A DNA stretch of 64,000 nt from Pseudoneurospora amorphoporcata (lineage: Eukaryota > Ascomycota > Sordariomycetes > Sordariales > Sordariaceae), in assembly GCA_033297205.1 (NCBI GenBank), contig MU859146.1:1-64000 (forward strand), given 5' to 3'. Numbering within the stretch: the first letter of the stretch is position 1; each line of letters opens with the position of its first letter. Below are positions 44,357 to 56,332 of this stretch, in pieces. The notes beneath the pieces are model-generated. The model did not search any database. It had not been told where the DNA came from and saw nothing but the letters and a program-made list of their open reading frames with translations. The position numbers and the translations under genes are program-made.

Positions 44357-44801
44357 CCTCCCAGTTATAGCAAGGAGAGTGACGGAGATGTCGGCATTGG
44401 GTACAAGGGGCTACTCGAGCTGAAGCTAGAGATGCCAGACGACATGCTCGCTGTGTTGGAAACACCATGTTCATAGCTTTAAGCGGAAAGTCATGACGTA
44501 TATAATTGAGGATTTGTACATAACACAGCTACCTATCACACAGCATACGATTGGTCCTGTGGTCTCGTAGTCCTGTGTAAGTCGGCAGCTGTGATATCGA
44601 ACATCTCATGTGAAAGGGTTAGGGTTGGATATGGCATTCCCACCATGTCGAAGCTCAACGGACCCTTGCAGGCAGTCGTCACTGGCCCATTAGGTACGTC
44701 TGAGGCTCCTCTAACAGCTTTCCCCAACTGCCATCACCACTAACCACGGCACCGTTCCTTGCGACAAGCTCAACAACAAATCACCGAATGAAAATGCGAC
44801 C
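44357..44801. other. Tandem spacer and vps11 leader, 445 bp
   Basis: This lies between the lipoate ligase and vps11 genes. It contains TATATAA near 44499, and a short uORF at its right end. No gene is visible. Confidence 0.55.
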
Positions 44802-44811
44802 ATGGCGTTGA
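44788..44811 (+). promoter_or_regulatory. Seven-codon uORF overlapping the vps11 start codon
   Basis: ATGs at 44788 and 44794 share a frame that passes through the vps11 ATG (44802) and stops at TGA 44809-44811. Scanning ribosomes that start there would miss the main frame or have to reinitiate backwards. Confidence 0.5.
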
Positions 44812-47800
44812 CGTGGAGGTCGTTTGACTTCTTTGATGCTACCAAGATCAAGATCGCCGACGACGAAACCCGCGCCCTCTTCGAGAGCAATGACATCTCC
44901 AGCGTCTGCTCCGGCTCCGATAGTCTCTTCCTCGGCACCTACGATGGCCACGTCCACATTGTTGGGCTCAGCTGGAAGATAGTCCGGAGCTTCACGGCAT
45001 ACGGGGCGGGGCCCATTACCCATATGCGCCAGGTCGAGGGCACAAGTTTGCTAGTCACCGTTGCTGTACGTTTGTTGCGACGGCTTACACGCGCTTGGAT
45101 GTATGCCAGACTGACCAACCACGGGTAGGAGGAACCAAGCACTAGCGACTCCATCAACCAACCTATACTCAAGGTCTGGGCCCTCGACAAACCGGTCAAG
45201 AAGACAGGCATCCCGACATGCCTAAGCACCGTTGCTATCAACAATGGCAAGAAGCCGTTCCCGATCTCCGCCTTTACCGCGACCGAAGACCTGTCCCAGC
45301 TCGCTGTGGGCTTTGCGAACGGCGCCGTCACTGTTATCCGAGGCGACTTGATCCACGACCTGGGCACGAAGCAGCGCATAATCTACGAGTCGGATGAGCC
45401 CATCACAGGCGTCGAATTACGCGTTGACGCCAACATCACGACCTTGTTCATCGCTACTACATCGAGGATACTGAAGCTGGCGATTTCGGGCAAGGGCCAT
45501 GGTCAGCCACCCAGGACGGTCGAGGACCAGGGATGCGGTGTTGGCTGCATGTCAGTCGACAATGAGACCGGAGATATTGTGGTCGGCCGGGACGATGCGA
45601 TATACTACTACACGCTGGAGGGGAGAGGGCCACCCATCGCATACGAAGCGCCCAAGAAGTTGGTCTCGGTGTACCAGGATTACATCGCTCTTGTCTCTCC
45701 GCCCACTAATACTGGGGAGTCGGACACCATGCGACGACGGTTCTGGGGTGCCACGGCCGACAGCATCTTCACATTTACGCTCATACATCCGGATCTCAGG
45801 ATCATTGCCCACAGCGAATCTGTTCTGTCGGATGTCAAGCACGTTGTTCAGATATGGGGTGACTTGTTTACGATTACACAGGAAGGACAGGTAAGTTGTT
45901 CTGGTGTCCCTTGGCTTGTTCCAAGACTAACTAACACGTCAAAGGTATTCCGCTATCACGAGAAATCACTACAGCAGAGACTCGACATGCTTTACCAACG
46001 AAATCTCTATACCCTTGCCGTTGAGCTGGCTCAGAAATCCGGCATGGACGGACATCAGCAATGCATCATCTTCCGAAAATATGGCGACTACCTGTACCAG
46101 AAGGGGAACTATGATGAGGCCATGACCCAGTATATCAAGGCGATTGATACCACGGAGCCGTCCCAGGTTATCAGAAAGTTTCTGGACACACAGAGGATAC
46201 ATAACCTTATCGAGTATCTCGAGGAGCTTCATGAGCGTGGCAAAGCAACGTCAGACCATACTACGTTGTTGCTGAACTGCTATGCCAAGCTCAAGGACGT
46301 GGACAAGCTGGAGAAGTTCATCAAGTCCCCTGGAGACCTCAAGTTCGACCTGGACACGGCGATCTCCATGTGCAGGCAAGGAGGATACTACGATCAAGCC
46401 GCATATCTTGCCAAGAAGCATGGCGAGAACGACCTTGTTGTTGACATCCTTATCGAGGATTCCAAGGCCTTTGACGATGCGCTTGACTTTATCTGGCATC
46501 TGGATCCCGACACAGTAAGGCTACCTGACACAGCATCGATGAAGTTGTGAAGTGAGAGCTAACACGATTAGGCCTACTCTTGTCTCATGAAGTACGCCCG
46601 CGTGCTCATTGAACATTGTTCGCTGGACGCAACTCGTCTATTCGTCGATTATTATATCAGCAAATATAAACCAAGGGTAGACCCTCCTGCTGCTTCCCTC
46701 GACGCTCCTGTCACGAACAATGGAGGAGGCTTTGTAACGGGAGCTGCAAACGCTGTCCAGAACCTCAGTAACCTCCTGCCACTACCATACATGAACCCAT
46801 TAGCTGTATCATCAAACAACCAGGCGGCAGCCAAGCCAACCGTCAGTGATGCCGAGGTGGTCAAGCCAGAAGAGCTGGCAACTCCCACATACACACCTCC
46901 TCGTCCTCGAACGGCCTTCTCTTCCTTCATTGACCACCCAGACGAGTTCATCATCTTCCTGGAAGCCCTTCTCAAAGAAGGCACCAACTCGTTATCAGAA
47001 GCCGACAAGATCGACATCCACACCACTCTCTTCGAGATGTACCTTCACAAAGCCAACGAAAAGCTGGGCGACGACCAACACCGAGAAGAATGGGAATCCA
47101 AAGCCAAGTCCCTTATCATCTCTTCCCCGTCCAAAGACTCTACTGCAGCACTACCACCACCCATAACCGCCGGCGGTGCCCTCCCCAAAATCGAAAACTC
47201 CAACGTCCTCCTCCTCTCCCACCTCGCGTCCTTCCGCACCGGCACCGTCCTGATGCAAGAACAATCCAACCTCCTCTTCGACATCTTCCGCTCCTACACC
47301 TCGGCACGGGACACAAAGGGCGCCATACGCGCCCTCCGCAAATACGGCCCCGCGGAGCCCCAACTCTACCCACTCGCCCTCTCCTACCTGACCTCCTCGC
47401 CCACCATTCTCTCCGAAGCTGGCGAAGCCGAGCTCTCTGCCATCCTGGAGAAGATCGACCACGACGGCCTCATGGCGCCCCTCCAGGTCGTCCAGACGCT
47501 GAGCAAGCACGGCGTGGCGACGATGGGGATGTTGAAGCCTTACCTCCAAGGAAGGATAGAGCGTGAGAGAAAGGAGATTAGGGAGAATAGAAGGGATGTG
47601 GAAGCTTTCCGGAAGGAAACGGAGCAGAGGAGGCAGGAGCTGGAAGAGCTGGAAACCAAACCGCAGGTTTTCCAGGCGACGAGGTGCGGTGTTTGTGGAG
47701 GCGGGTTGGAGAGGGAACTGCCTGTTGTGCACTTTCTGTGTAGACATAGTTTCCATGGGAGGTGCTTGAGGGGGGTTGCTGGGGTTAACATTACTGGCTC

Positions 47801-48023
47801 TGGTTTAACAGCTGGGGCTGGGACAGGTGCTGGGGATGGAGAGGCCGAGTGCCCGTTGTGTGCTAAAGATAATGCGACGATTAGGGCGTTGAAGAAGAGC
47901 CAGGAGGAGAATGCGGAGAGGCATGAGTTGTTTAGGGATGATTTGGAGAGGAGCGAGGATCGGTTTAAGACGGTTGCGGCGTGGTTTGGGAGGGGAGTGA
48001 TGAGTGTGCCGAATGTTGAGTGA
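44802..48023 (+). CDS. VPS11: Vps11/Pep5, HOPS and CORVET tethering subunit with RING finger
   Basis: Vps11 is a core subunit of the class C Vps complexes CORVET and HOPS, which tether endosomes and vacuoles. Four exons (44802-45065, 45129-45890, 45945-46514, 46572-48023) join in phase to give 1015 residues. The N-terminus (WRSFDFFDATKIK) and following strands form a beta-propeller. Exon 3 has the clathrin-repeat-like alpha-solenoid (LYTLAVELAQKSGMDGHQQC, YGDYLYQKGNYDEAMTQYIKAI, WHLDPDT). An insert rich in Asn, Pro and Ala lies near 46680-46900. The C-terminus carries a long coiled coil (REIRENRRD-type charged helix), then a RING-like domain starting CGVCGGGLERELPVVHFLCRHSFHGRC and closing with CPLC after a Gly/Thr-rich insert. 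The final residues VKTVAAWFGRG-like match the family end. Confidence 0.96.
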
Positions 48024-48956
48024 GGAGAGTGGGTGATGAAGACAGGGGATGGGGTTATGAAACACGGTTTATGATCACAGAAGAAGATTTTATCTATCTA
48101 GTCTAGCAAAGTCACGTAGCGGCATGGAGTTTTAGTTAAGTTGATTGAATTAAGTCTATTCGCTGCTCATGGTTCAACAGAAGTTGGTTTCTTGCTGTGT
48201 AATCAACTCGAACACATGTCATGATATTGGCTGTTGACTGATAGTGAGACATGCTAGTTCAATGCTCTGTTCGATCTTAAAAGTCGTGACCAGCACGTGG
48301 ATTTCGTCACTGGTCTCTCACGAAAAACTTGAGCAATCGCGTACACATAAAGTAGTACCCAGACGAACATCACAGCCCCGAGTCGCTCCTTCCTTCCCAG
48401 CTCGATCCGGATTCCCCAGACACTCTCGCTCCTTCCGTCTCACCTTCCAAATACGGGTACATAAGGCACTTTTCCCAGTCGTCCTTCCGCCCAAAGAGGC
48501 ACACAACAAAAAAAAGCACAGCCAAAAATGGCACGCTAGCATAGCGGTCAAACCCGCCGGGCACACAACGTGTCGAAACAGAAACGCAGGAGAACAGCAG
48601 ACCATGCGTTCAATTCCTGCAAGAACCGAGAATTTTCGGATTATGAGGAAGCAGCTTCGCTACAACGACCCGACAACGGGTGAAGATACACTGTCTACAG
48701 CATGACAGCAGGCCGTCCTCGAGACGAAGAAGAGCGACACACGAAATCGCAGCGACAAGCAGAAGCGAAAAGCAGGCTGCCAACAAAGATCACACGATGA
48801 TCACGAGATATTCGGAGCTCAAAATAGAGTTATGAATACAGCCCGACGATGGGTTAAGCAAGCTCTCAAGTAGAGTTAAGCAAAGAAATCCTTTGCGAAC
48901 AAAAAGAAAAAAGACCACAGTTGGATATGAGAGTTCTTGGATAAAACCTGAGGAGG

Positions 48957-48962
48957 TATAAA
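48957..48962 (+). promoter_or_regulatory. TATA box candidate with CT-rich leader
   Basis: TATAAA is followed by a CT-rich run (48970-49080), then an A/C-rich stretch up to an ATG at 49162. This is the usual layout of a fungal promoter and leader. Confidence 0.3.
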
Positions 48963-49161
48963 CCCTTATTTTTTGCCCTTCTGTCTTTGTTTTATACCTC
49001 TTATAATTCATTCTCGTCTCGTCACTTAGTTCTTCCCGTCTGAAGTTCTCGTATCTCAATTCCTCCGCCATCATTTCACCACTCATCACTACCCTAAAAC
49101 ATCCCCAAGTACTTCCAAGAAAAACATCATCACAACCCAAACCAAGTCTCACTAGCTGACG

Positions 49162-49449
49162 ATGTCGCCGGCACACTATGTCCTACCCCCTGCGCCCAAA
49201 TCCCTTCTACCTACACCGTCCCCTCCTTATCTGTATAATCATTCGTCGTATACCCCTTTGCTGGGAAATCCTTCCTCTCAACATTCCCCTTGGGCGCCCC
49301 ATTTGTCGTCCCGCCCCAGGATGCATATGAGTATGGGGAAGAGGAGGGAGGGAAGAAGAGAAGGAAGGAGAGAAGGAAGGAAGGAAGGAAGGAAGAATAG
49401 ATGGATTGAGATGGGGATTGTTGGACGGGGAATGGAGGTGGGCGATTAG
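49162..49449 (+). CDS. Possible small gene, unrecognised Pro-rich peptide
   Basis: A 95-codon ATG frame follows a promoter-like segment. The first 55 residues are rich in Pro, Ser, His and Tyr (MSPAHYVLPPAPKSLLPTP...). The rest, rich in GRREGRKEG, is merely translation of a GGAA repeat. The real protein, if any, may end or splice near a GTATGG at 49331 before the repeat. There is no recognisable domain. A noncoding transcript is an equal possibility. Confidence 0.22.
   Translation: MSPAHYVLPPAPKSLLPTPSPPYLYNHSSYTPLLGNPSSQHSPWAPHLSSRPRMHMSMGKRREGRREGRREGRKEGRKNRWIEMGIVGRGMEVGD
49340..49396 (+). repeat. GGAA/GGGA purine microsatellite
   Basis: This is tandem AGGAAGGA-type sequence, purely purine on the + strand. 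It lies within the doubtful small gene. Confidence 0.85.
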
Positions 49450-50445
49450 AAGCGAGAGACACAGACACAGAGAGGGGAGAAAGATGATAGGGGTGATTGA
49501 AAGGGGTGTTAACACCACTAGGCCACCTACTATGCCGAGTTTCTTCCGTCTCTCATGGAATGATGACTACGCCAGCACGCAATCATGGATAGAAAGTAAA
49601 GAAAAGAACTCACATATCAACCTTACTCGTAGCATTATTCGGATAATTAACCTCAGTCTACTAAGCCCCCAAGACCGAAGGGAGGAGTGTCACCGCCGTG
49701 GCGACCAACGCCGTAAAGAGATTTTGGAGGTACATCTTGTCAAATAGAACTATAAGTCCCTTTGAGCTGCTCAACTCATACAGGGGAGTAGAAGAGTAAG
49801 AGTCGAAGGCTTCTCTTCCACAGGCCAAGAAAGAAAAGAAGAAGAAGAAGGAGAGGATGGTCTTTATACCTACCTACCCATCGCCATCTACGCTCAACAG
49901 CTCAGTACCTGTCATGAACCACATCCAGTTCAGCAGTAGAAGATAATCCACCAATCCCACAGACAACCATAGCAGTCAAAAACAAAGTAAGCTTTCCCTG
50001 TACCGGCAGCAGTAGATTGACTTGGGGTGATGTAGGGTTCTGAACATCAGGTACTTGAACTGGATGCCGAGCACTATATATGAAGACGGGGAGGCGATGA
50101 CAACTTTATAAACAAGGACACTGGCTAATCATAAGTTTAGGGGACGGCTAAAGAGGCCAACAGCCAAGAACCAGGAATAAAGACATATGTAATCCCTCCT
50201 CACGTCTGAAGTATCACAGAAGCATATATCATATCATTCAGAACACGTCAGTTGAGTTCATTCACATTATATTCGTAACAAGACCAAGAGCTTTTTATCG
50301 CGCACAAAAACAGGCAAGGTATATAGAGGAAAAAGGGAACTTCATTTGATACACAGCTCATAGGAGGAACGTCCCGAAAAACCTTTCTTAACTCTATACA
50401 CAGGCCATCGTTTCCGTCCCGATTTTGAACTCCCGCATTAAACGC

Positions 50446-52698
50446 TTAAGCCGAGCCCTCAAGCTCAGCAAGGATCTTCTCACCCTTGGCGCGAGCAGAG
50501 GCGAAGTCGCCAACCATGTAGAAGGCACCCTCGGGGAGGTCATCACCCTCACCAGCAAGAATGGCCTTGAAGGAGGCAATGGTGTCCTTAAGGTCAACGA
50601 GCTTACCCTCGATACCAGTGAAGACCTGAGCGACAGTGAAAGGCTGGCTGAGGAAACGCTGGATCTTACGGGCACGCTCGACGGTGAGCTTATCGGCCTC
50701 GGAAAGTTCGTCCATACCAAGAATGGCAATGATATCCTGGAGAGACTTGTACTCCTGGAGAATCTGCTGGACGCGGGTGGCGGTCTCGTAGTGCTCCTGA
50801 CCGACGATACGGGGGTCAAGCATACGGGACTTGGAGTCGAGGGGATCGACAGCGGGGTAGATACCCAACTCAGAGATACCACGGGACAAGACAGTGGTGG
50901 CGTCCAAATGGGCGAAGGTGGTGGCGGGGGCAGGATCAGTCAAATCGTCAGCAGGGACGTAGACGGCCTGGACGGAGGTAATGGAACCCTTGGTGGTGGT
51001 GGTAATGCGCTCCTGCATCTGACCCATGTCGACGGCGAGAGTGGGCTGGTAACCGACGGCAGAGGGAATACGACCGAGAAGAGCGGACACCTCGGAACCG
51101 GCCTGGGTGAAGCGGAAAATGTTGTCAATGAAGAGCAACACTGCATTGTTTTATTAGCAAACGGTTTTCCTTCAGGCGGCAACTTTTTTTTCCAGAGCAA
51201 CATACCATCCTGACCCTCCTCATCACGGAAGTACTCGGCGATGGTGAGACCAGTAAGGGCGACACGGGCACGAGCTCCGGGGGGCTCGTTCATCTGACCG
51301 AAGACAAGAGCGACCTTGGAGTCACCATCGAGCTGAATGACGGAGGTCTCCTGCATTTCGTGGTACAGATCGTTACCCTCACGGGTACGCTCACCGACAC
51401 CAGTGAAGACGGAGTAACCACCGTGAGCCTTGGCGATGTTGTTGATAAGCTCCTGAATGAAGACGGTCTTGCCGACACCGGCACCACCGAAGAGACCAAT
51501 CTTTCCACCACGAGCGTAGGGGGCGAGGAGATCGACGACCTTGATACCAGTGACGAGAATCTCGGCGGTGGTAGACTGCTCAACGAACTCGGGAGCCTCG
51601 GCGTGGATGGGGCGGAACTTGTCGGTCTTGATGGGACCGCGCTCATCGATGGGGTCACCAGTGACGTTGATGATACGGCCAAGGGTGGCAGGGCCGACAC
51701 TACACTTTTGCGTCAGTAAAACAGCTGCATTCGCGATTGCTTGCCCGTCGTTCCAAGGTAAGCTCGGAAATTTTGGGGGAAACCCACGGGATGGTGATGG
51801 GAGCACCAGCTATAACATGAGGTTAGCGAATCTGTCCAAAATGCCCGATATCAGGATATCAAGAGGAACTTACTATCGGAGGCCTTGGCACCACGAACGA
51901 GACCCTCAGTACCGTCCATGGCAATGCATCTCACGACGTTCTCGCCGAGATGTTGCTGCGGGGCTGGTTAGCGCATTTGCTCGGCTAAACTAATCCCGCC
52001 CATCGTCCTCCGGGTTGATGAGGCCATTTTTTGCTTCCACGTACCGAGACCTCGAGGACGAGCTTCTGGCCATTGTTCTGGGTCTCAAGGGCGTTGAGAA
52101 TGGGAGGGAGCTTGTCGGTATCGAACTTGACTGTTGGGCGGGAGAGCGGGGTCAGTATACAGAGCGGGGCGTCGCGACCGGACGGGCGTAGTTGGATGTT
52201 TGTTGATGTTACTGACCATCGACGACGGCACCTGTGGTGAGAAAGTAGCGCGGTTAGCAAAGCAAAGTTTTCATGAAGCCGGTGTATCCCGGATGTAGTA
52301 TGTCGTCGACAGGTAGGGTAGGGTAGGGTTGGGTCCCGGATCCCGTGTGGTCGAGTTGAGGTTGGGCGACGAGGACATGTCGTGTGCCCGAGGAGGGGAG
52401 ATGCTATCTATGCTTACCAATGACCTGGTAGATCTTGCCATCACCAACACCGGCGGAGCTGGCGAATCTGCTGAGGGCAGGGGCACGGAGGTTGAGGGCA
52501 GCCGGGCGGACGGCGCGACGAGACGCCGCCGCAACGGAGGGACGGGCAGTCCGGGCGAAGGCGGAAATGCCGCTATATTGCAACAAGAGGAAGGCCAACT
52601 ATCAGCGTTCCGGACGTCGTCGGTCGGGTTTCCAATTGGGTGTGATCCATGTCGAAGAGAGGTGACGCGGCACACGGACTCACTCACCTCTTGAACAT
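50446..52698 (-). CDS. atp-2: ATP synthase F1 subunit beta, mitochondrial
   Basis: This is the catalytic beta subunit of mitochondrial F1Fo ATP synthase. I read eight exons on the minus strand: 52698-52688, 52572-52418, 52231-52217, 52130-52045, 51955-51874, 51809-51788, 51699-51206 and 51140-50446. They join to 519 residues with all phases consistent. Exons 1, 3 and 6 are only 11, 15 and 22 nt. The presequence is Arg/Ala/Ser-rich (MFKSGISAFARTARPSVAAASRR). The Walker A loop is GGAGVGKT, the catalytic Glu lies in GERTREGND, Walker B is LLFIDNIFRF, and the beta-subunit signature PAVDPLDSKSR is intact. The usual DELSEEDK motif reads DELSEADK. Upstream lie seven CCAAT boxes and a CACGTG. Confidence 0.98.
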
Positions 52699-52829
52699 CT
52701 TGACGATGATTAAGCGCGACGGGATGGTGGATGTGCAGAGGAAAAGATGGCTGCTTTGAAAAGGAAAGAAACGGGTTCGAAAATCTCTCGACGAGCTTCG
52801 GTTAGAAGCTGCGGAGCTCCCAGTAAGAC

Positions 52830-52835
52830 CACGTG
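52830..52835. promoter_or_regulatory. CACGTG E-box before atp-2
   Basis: CACGTG occurs 132 bp before the atp-2 ATG; read on the gene's strand it is TCACGTG, the Cbf1/USF-type core. Function is inferred from position only. Confidence 0.35.
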
Positions 52836-52898
52836 ATTTGCTCGGGGCCAAAAAGTCGAGCAAAGTCGTCGAAAAGTGGAGAGGCTGCCACCTCTCGG

Positions 52899-53409
52899 CC
52901 AATCGAGTGCTGGCAACATGTTCCCGTCCTTGGCCTTGCCTCACTTTCACAGTTGTCGGCCACTTTTCAGGTCTTGCTCTGCTGTGATGGGAGATTGGTT
53001 GCCATCCAATCTGGACATTCTTTGGTGGTTGCTGCTGCAACACTTGCCATTCAACCACCATCCAGACCAGCCATTTCCACCCCCCTCGGCCGTCTTCCAC
53101 TTTCCTCAAGGACACCTTCCGTCGTCACTTTCCAAGACACTGCCTGTTCTGGAGCTGCCACGCCTCCAATGGGTCAGCGGAAAATGGAGTTTTATGGAAC
53201 TGCTGCTCCCCAGACAAACGCACGGTTTCCATTGCGGTTTTTCCCGCTCCTCCCACCTCGTTAGTTCTCCCGTCGCCGCACGTCACTGGCCCATCTTCTG
53301 CAGCAAATCGAAACATCCGCCGCCCGCACTTTCGTCCCGCACTACACAAACCGCCAATTTTGATCTCTTTTTTTTCCTCCCCCAATTGCCAGCTTGGGAA
53401 TGCGCCAAT
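52899..53409. promoter_or_regulatory. Seven CCAAT boxes upstream of atp-2
   Basis: CCAAT occurs at 52899, 53005, 53166, 53354, 53382 and 53405, and ATTGG at 52993, all 200-710 bp before the atp-2 start codon. About one would be expected by chance in 511 bp on both strands. The pentamer binds the HAP/CCAAT-binding complex, a known activator of nuclear respiratory genes in fungi. Confidence 0.5.
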
Positions 53410-53753
53410 CACCGTAATGTTCCGAACAATCGACGTCGTCACCAACCAGAACATTACGACCACTACCTTCACAACAGCTAGCTTCAACAACATGCAAATC
53501 ATCACCAAAATAACAACAACAAAGCAGAAGAAGCATTTGGATGTTTGAACTTGATGCAGTTGACATTTCTCTTAGATGTCTTTCTTTAACCTTTAGAATA
53601 ACGACTTTTGAAAACACGAAGCTTGCCGACCGATACATACAAATAAAAAAACAAAAAAACAGCACTATCCATGCCGACCGGTTTTCCCTGTCCAAATCTT
53701 CTATGGCGCACGACAATACGTACGATGCTTTCCTACGCTTGTGGCCGCCACCC

Positions 53754-56332
53754 CTACTCTGAAAGGGTGGACTCGAGCGCAAGGACCTGAAAACAGCAAA
53801 TTAGTCAACTATTCAGACCCAAGACGCAATGGGCTGCAGCTTATCGAGGGGAAACTTACAATGGCTGTCCTGCTCGGAATGTACACATGGGTGCTGTTCT
53901 TGCGGTTGTTCCACGGGAGGTCGGAAGTGAAGAAGCGAGTCTGGGGATCGAGACGGTTGAAGCCACCGTGATCCTTGGTATCAGAGTCGAGAACGATGCG
54001 GTAGATGCCCGCCTGCTCAATGCCGATGCGGTAGTCGGTGTAGCTGTTGGTGTGGTGGAAGTTGAAGATGAAGACCAAGCCGGCGCGCTCAAAGACGATG
54101 ACCTTGTCACCCTCGTGCTTGAGAGAGATGTAAGCCTGAGGGGCGTGCAACCAGCCGTACTTGCTCTCGCACAGGTTCATCGACCTGTCAAAGTTGTTGA
54201 GGTACTGGTAACGCAGAAGGCCATCTTCCGTGAGGTTCAGCTGGCGTCTGGCATACCAGAACGAGTTCTGGTTGCCTTCACGGGGGAAGTCAAGCCACTC
54301 AGGGTGACCGAACTCGTTGCCCTCGAAGTTGAGGTAACCCTCACCTCCCAGAGAATGGGTAAGAAGACGGATCAACTTGTGCAATGCCATACCGCGGTCA
54401 ATGACCGGGGTCAGAGGCGTGAGGGTAGACATGTTGGTGTACAACTCGGCATCGCAGAGATGCATCATGAGGGTCTTGTCACCGACGAGCCTGTCTGAGC
54501 GTTAGCTTGAATCGAAAATATGTTGCCACGGGGTAGGCCACTCACGCTTGATCGTGACTCTCAGCATAAGCAATGGTCTTCTCGCCGTGACGCCTGTTTG
54601 TCAGGGTCCAGGTGATGGCGCTCATATCCCACTCCTCGTCCTTCTTCTCCTTCAGGATCTTGATCCACATGTCGGGGATGGCCATGGCGAGTCTGTAGTC
54701 GAAGCCAACACCTCCTAGGGAGAGTGGCAGACACAGAGCCGGCATTCCTGATACATCCTCGGCAACGGTGATGACCTCGGGGTATAGTGCGTGGAGCATC
54801 TCGTTGGCGACCATAAGGTAAACAACCGCCTCCTCATCAACGTCAGGGCCATAGTACTCGTGGTAGCCACCCGAGAAACCACTGAATACGGTTAGCAAAG
54901 GTCTCGTTCACCTTTCGGAATTTGATAACTTACGTTCCGATACCGTGGTGGGTGTAGAGCATGCTCGTCACACCATCGAATCTGAAGCCATCAAAGGCGT
55001 ACTCGTCCATCCAGAACCTCAGGTTGCTGAGCAAGAACCTCATAACCTCGTGGTGACCGTAGTTGAAAAGCCTGCTGTCCCAGAGGTCGTGCTTGCCCTT
55101 GCCGCCACCATGGAAGTACTGGTGATCGGTACCGTCAAACTCGTTCAAGCCATCAAGGACGTTCTTGGAGGCGTGACTGTGGACGACGTCGAGCAGCACA
55201 ACAATGCCCATGGCGTGGGCAGTATCCACCAACTCCTTGAGATCCTCGGGCGGGCCGTATCTGCTGCTGGCGGCGAAGAAGCTGTTCACCTGATAACCGA
55301 AACTGGCATAGTAGGCGTGCTCCATGATGGCCATGAGCTGGATGGCGTCGTATCCCAGGTTCTTGATGCGGGGAAGCATGTTCTTTGTGAACTCCTTATA
55401 AGTAGCCACCTTGCACTCCGGGGAGGAAATGCCGACGTGGGCCTCGTAGATCCTAAGGCTCTCGGGCTTCGAAGGCCTCTTGTGCTTGAATGTGTATCTT
55501 TCGGATTGGGGAGGGTTCCAGAACCTCGCCTCATATGCGGGCGAGACTGAGAGGTCCTGGGTGACATATTTGATCCATGCTGGCAGTCTGTCGACCCATT
55601 GGCCGTCGGGAAGTTCGAGAGTGATCTGTCAGGGGACAAACATTAGCACTTTGTAACCCAATTGGCGTGGCATGGTTCAGTTGTTTACATACCTTGATCT
55701 TGGAGTTGTGGGGGATAGCTGGTTGCCCGGGGGCAATGGGGGGAATTGTGATCTCGAAGACGCCGTACTCGTTCTTCTTCATGCGGTGAGCATTCCTATC
55801 CCAGTTGTCTGATGCGCGTTAGATACAGCTCCCTAACTCCGAAACTCGAGTTATGACACTCACTGAATTCGCCAATAATGGCGGCTTGTTTGGCGTTGGG
55901 AGCCCATTCTCTGTACGTGATGCTGCCGTCCTTGTTGGCGTTCAGACCAAAGATCTCGGTACCCTGGAGTCGTATGTGTGTCAGCGGCTCTGGGTAACTT
56001 CAACAAGAGCTGGGACGAAGGCAGGCTTAGGACTGACCCTGCTGAACTTCTCTAAGCCACCTTCTGTCTTATTGATGATGTCGATCCAAGACTGGGCCTT
56101 GGAATAGCGTCTCTTGAGGGCATCCTGGAACGGCTCGAGCCAGGGGTCAATGCTCAAGACACCTGCATTTTTGTATCAGCTTCTGGCACCAAAATTGGCG
56201 AGTACCGGGATCCCCCAGGAGGGATCGGAGAATGAGGAGAGACATACCGGTGCCATCCTTGGGAATAGCGGTGTTGGCAACGGTGCCGCCGTTAGCCAGC
56301 GAGTTGGACGAGTTGTCTGAGATGTCGTTCAT
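53754..56332 (-). CDS. GLC3: 1,4-alpha-glucan (glycogen) branching enzyme
   Basis: The enzyme introduces alpha-1,6 branches into glycogen. I read eight exons: 56332-56248, 56162-56038, 55963-55864, 55808-55693, 55625-54934, 54881-54546, 54490-53860 and 53786-53754. They give 705 residues with consistent phases. After a Ser/Asn-rich start comes the CBM48 module (REWAPNAKQAAIIGEFNNWD). The GH13 barrel follows: VGISSPE, DVVHSHASKN, the nucleophile Asp in DGFRFDGVTSMLYTHHG, the acid/base Glu in ITVAEDVSG, and the third acidic residue in YAESHDQALVGDKT. The C-terminal beta domain includes VFERAGLVFIFNFH. The last exon of 33 nt encodes only VLALESTLSE and the stop. A single AGGGG lies 242 bp before the ATG, with a denser CCCCT group further upstream. 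Confidence 0.97.

Larger units (their letters stand above)
48024..50445. other. Large convergent spacer, about 2.4 kb
   Basis: Tail-to-tail spacers elsewhere in this window are 0.35-1.3 kb, so 2.4 kb between vps11 and atp-2 is unusually long. It contains a promoter-like segment from 48957, a possible small gene at 49162 and a GGAA-type repeat at 49340-49396. The part from about 49750 to 50445 is AT-rich and featureless. Confidence 0.55.
52699..53753. other. Tandem spacer and atp-2 promoter, about 1.06 kb
   Basis: This is the region between the atp-2 start and the branching-enzyme stop, both leftward genes. It holds the CCAAT array and the E-box. The part nearest the branching enzyme is AT-rich 3' UTR. 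No gene is visible. Confidence 0.6.

Noticed and set aside
48531..48625. tRNA-like signals (A-box-like TAGCATAGCGG and B-box-like GTTCAATTCC, with TTTT following)
   Set aside because: The T stem and acceptor stem do not pair in any arrangement I tried, and the spacing is too long, so at most this is a decayed or chance resemblance.
50425..51213. 262-codon open frame antisense to atp-2
   Set aside because: It is a mirror of highly codon-biased atp-2 exon 8 and has no independent signal.
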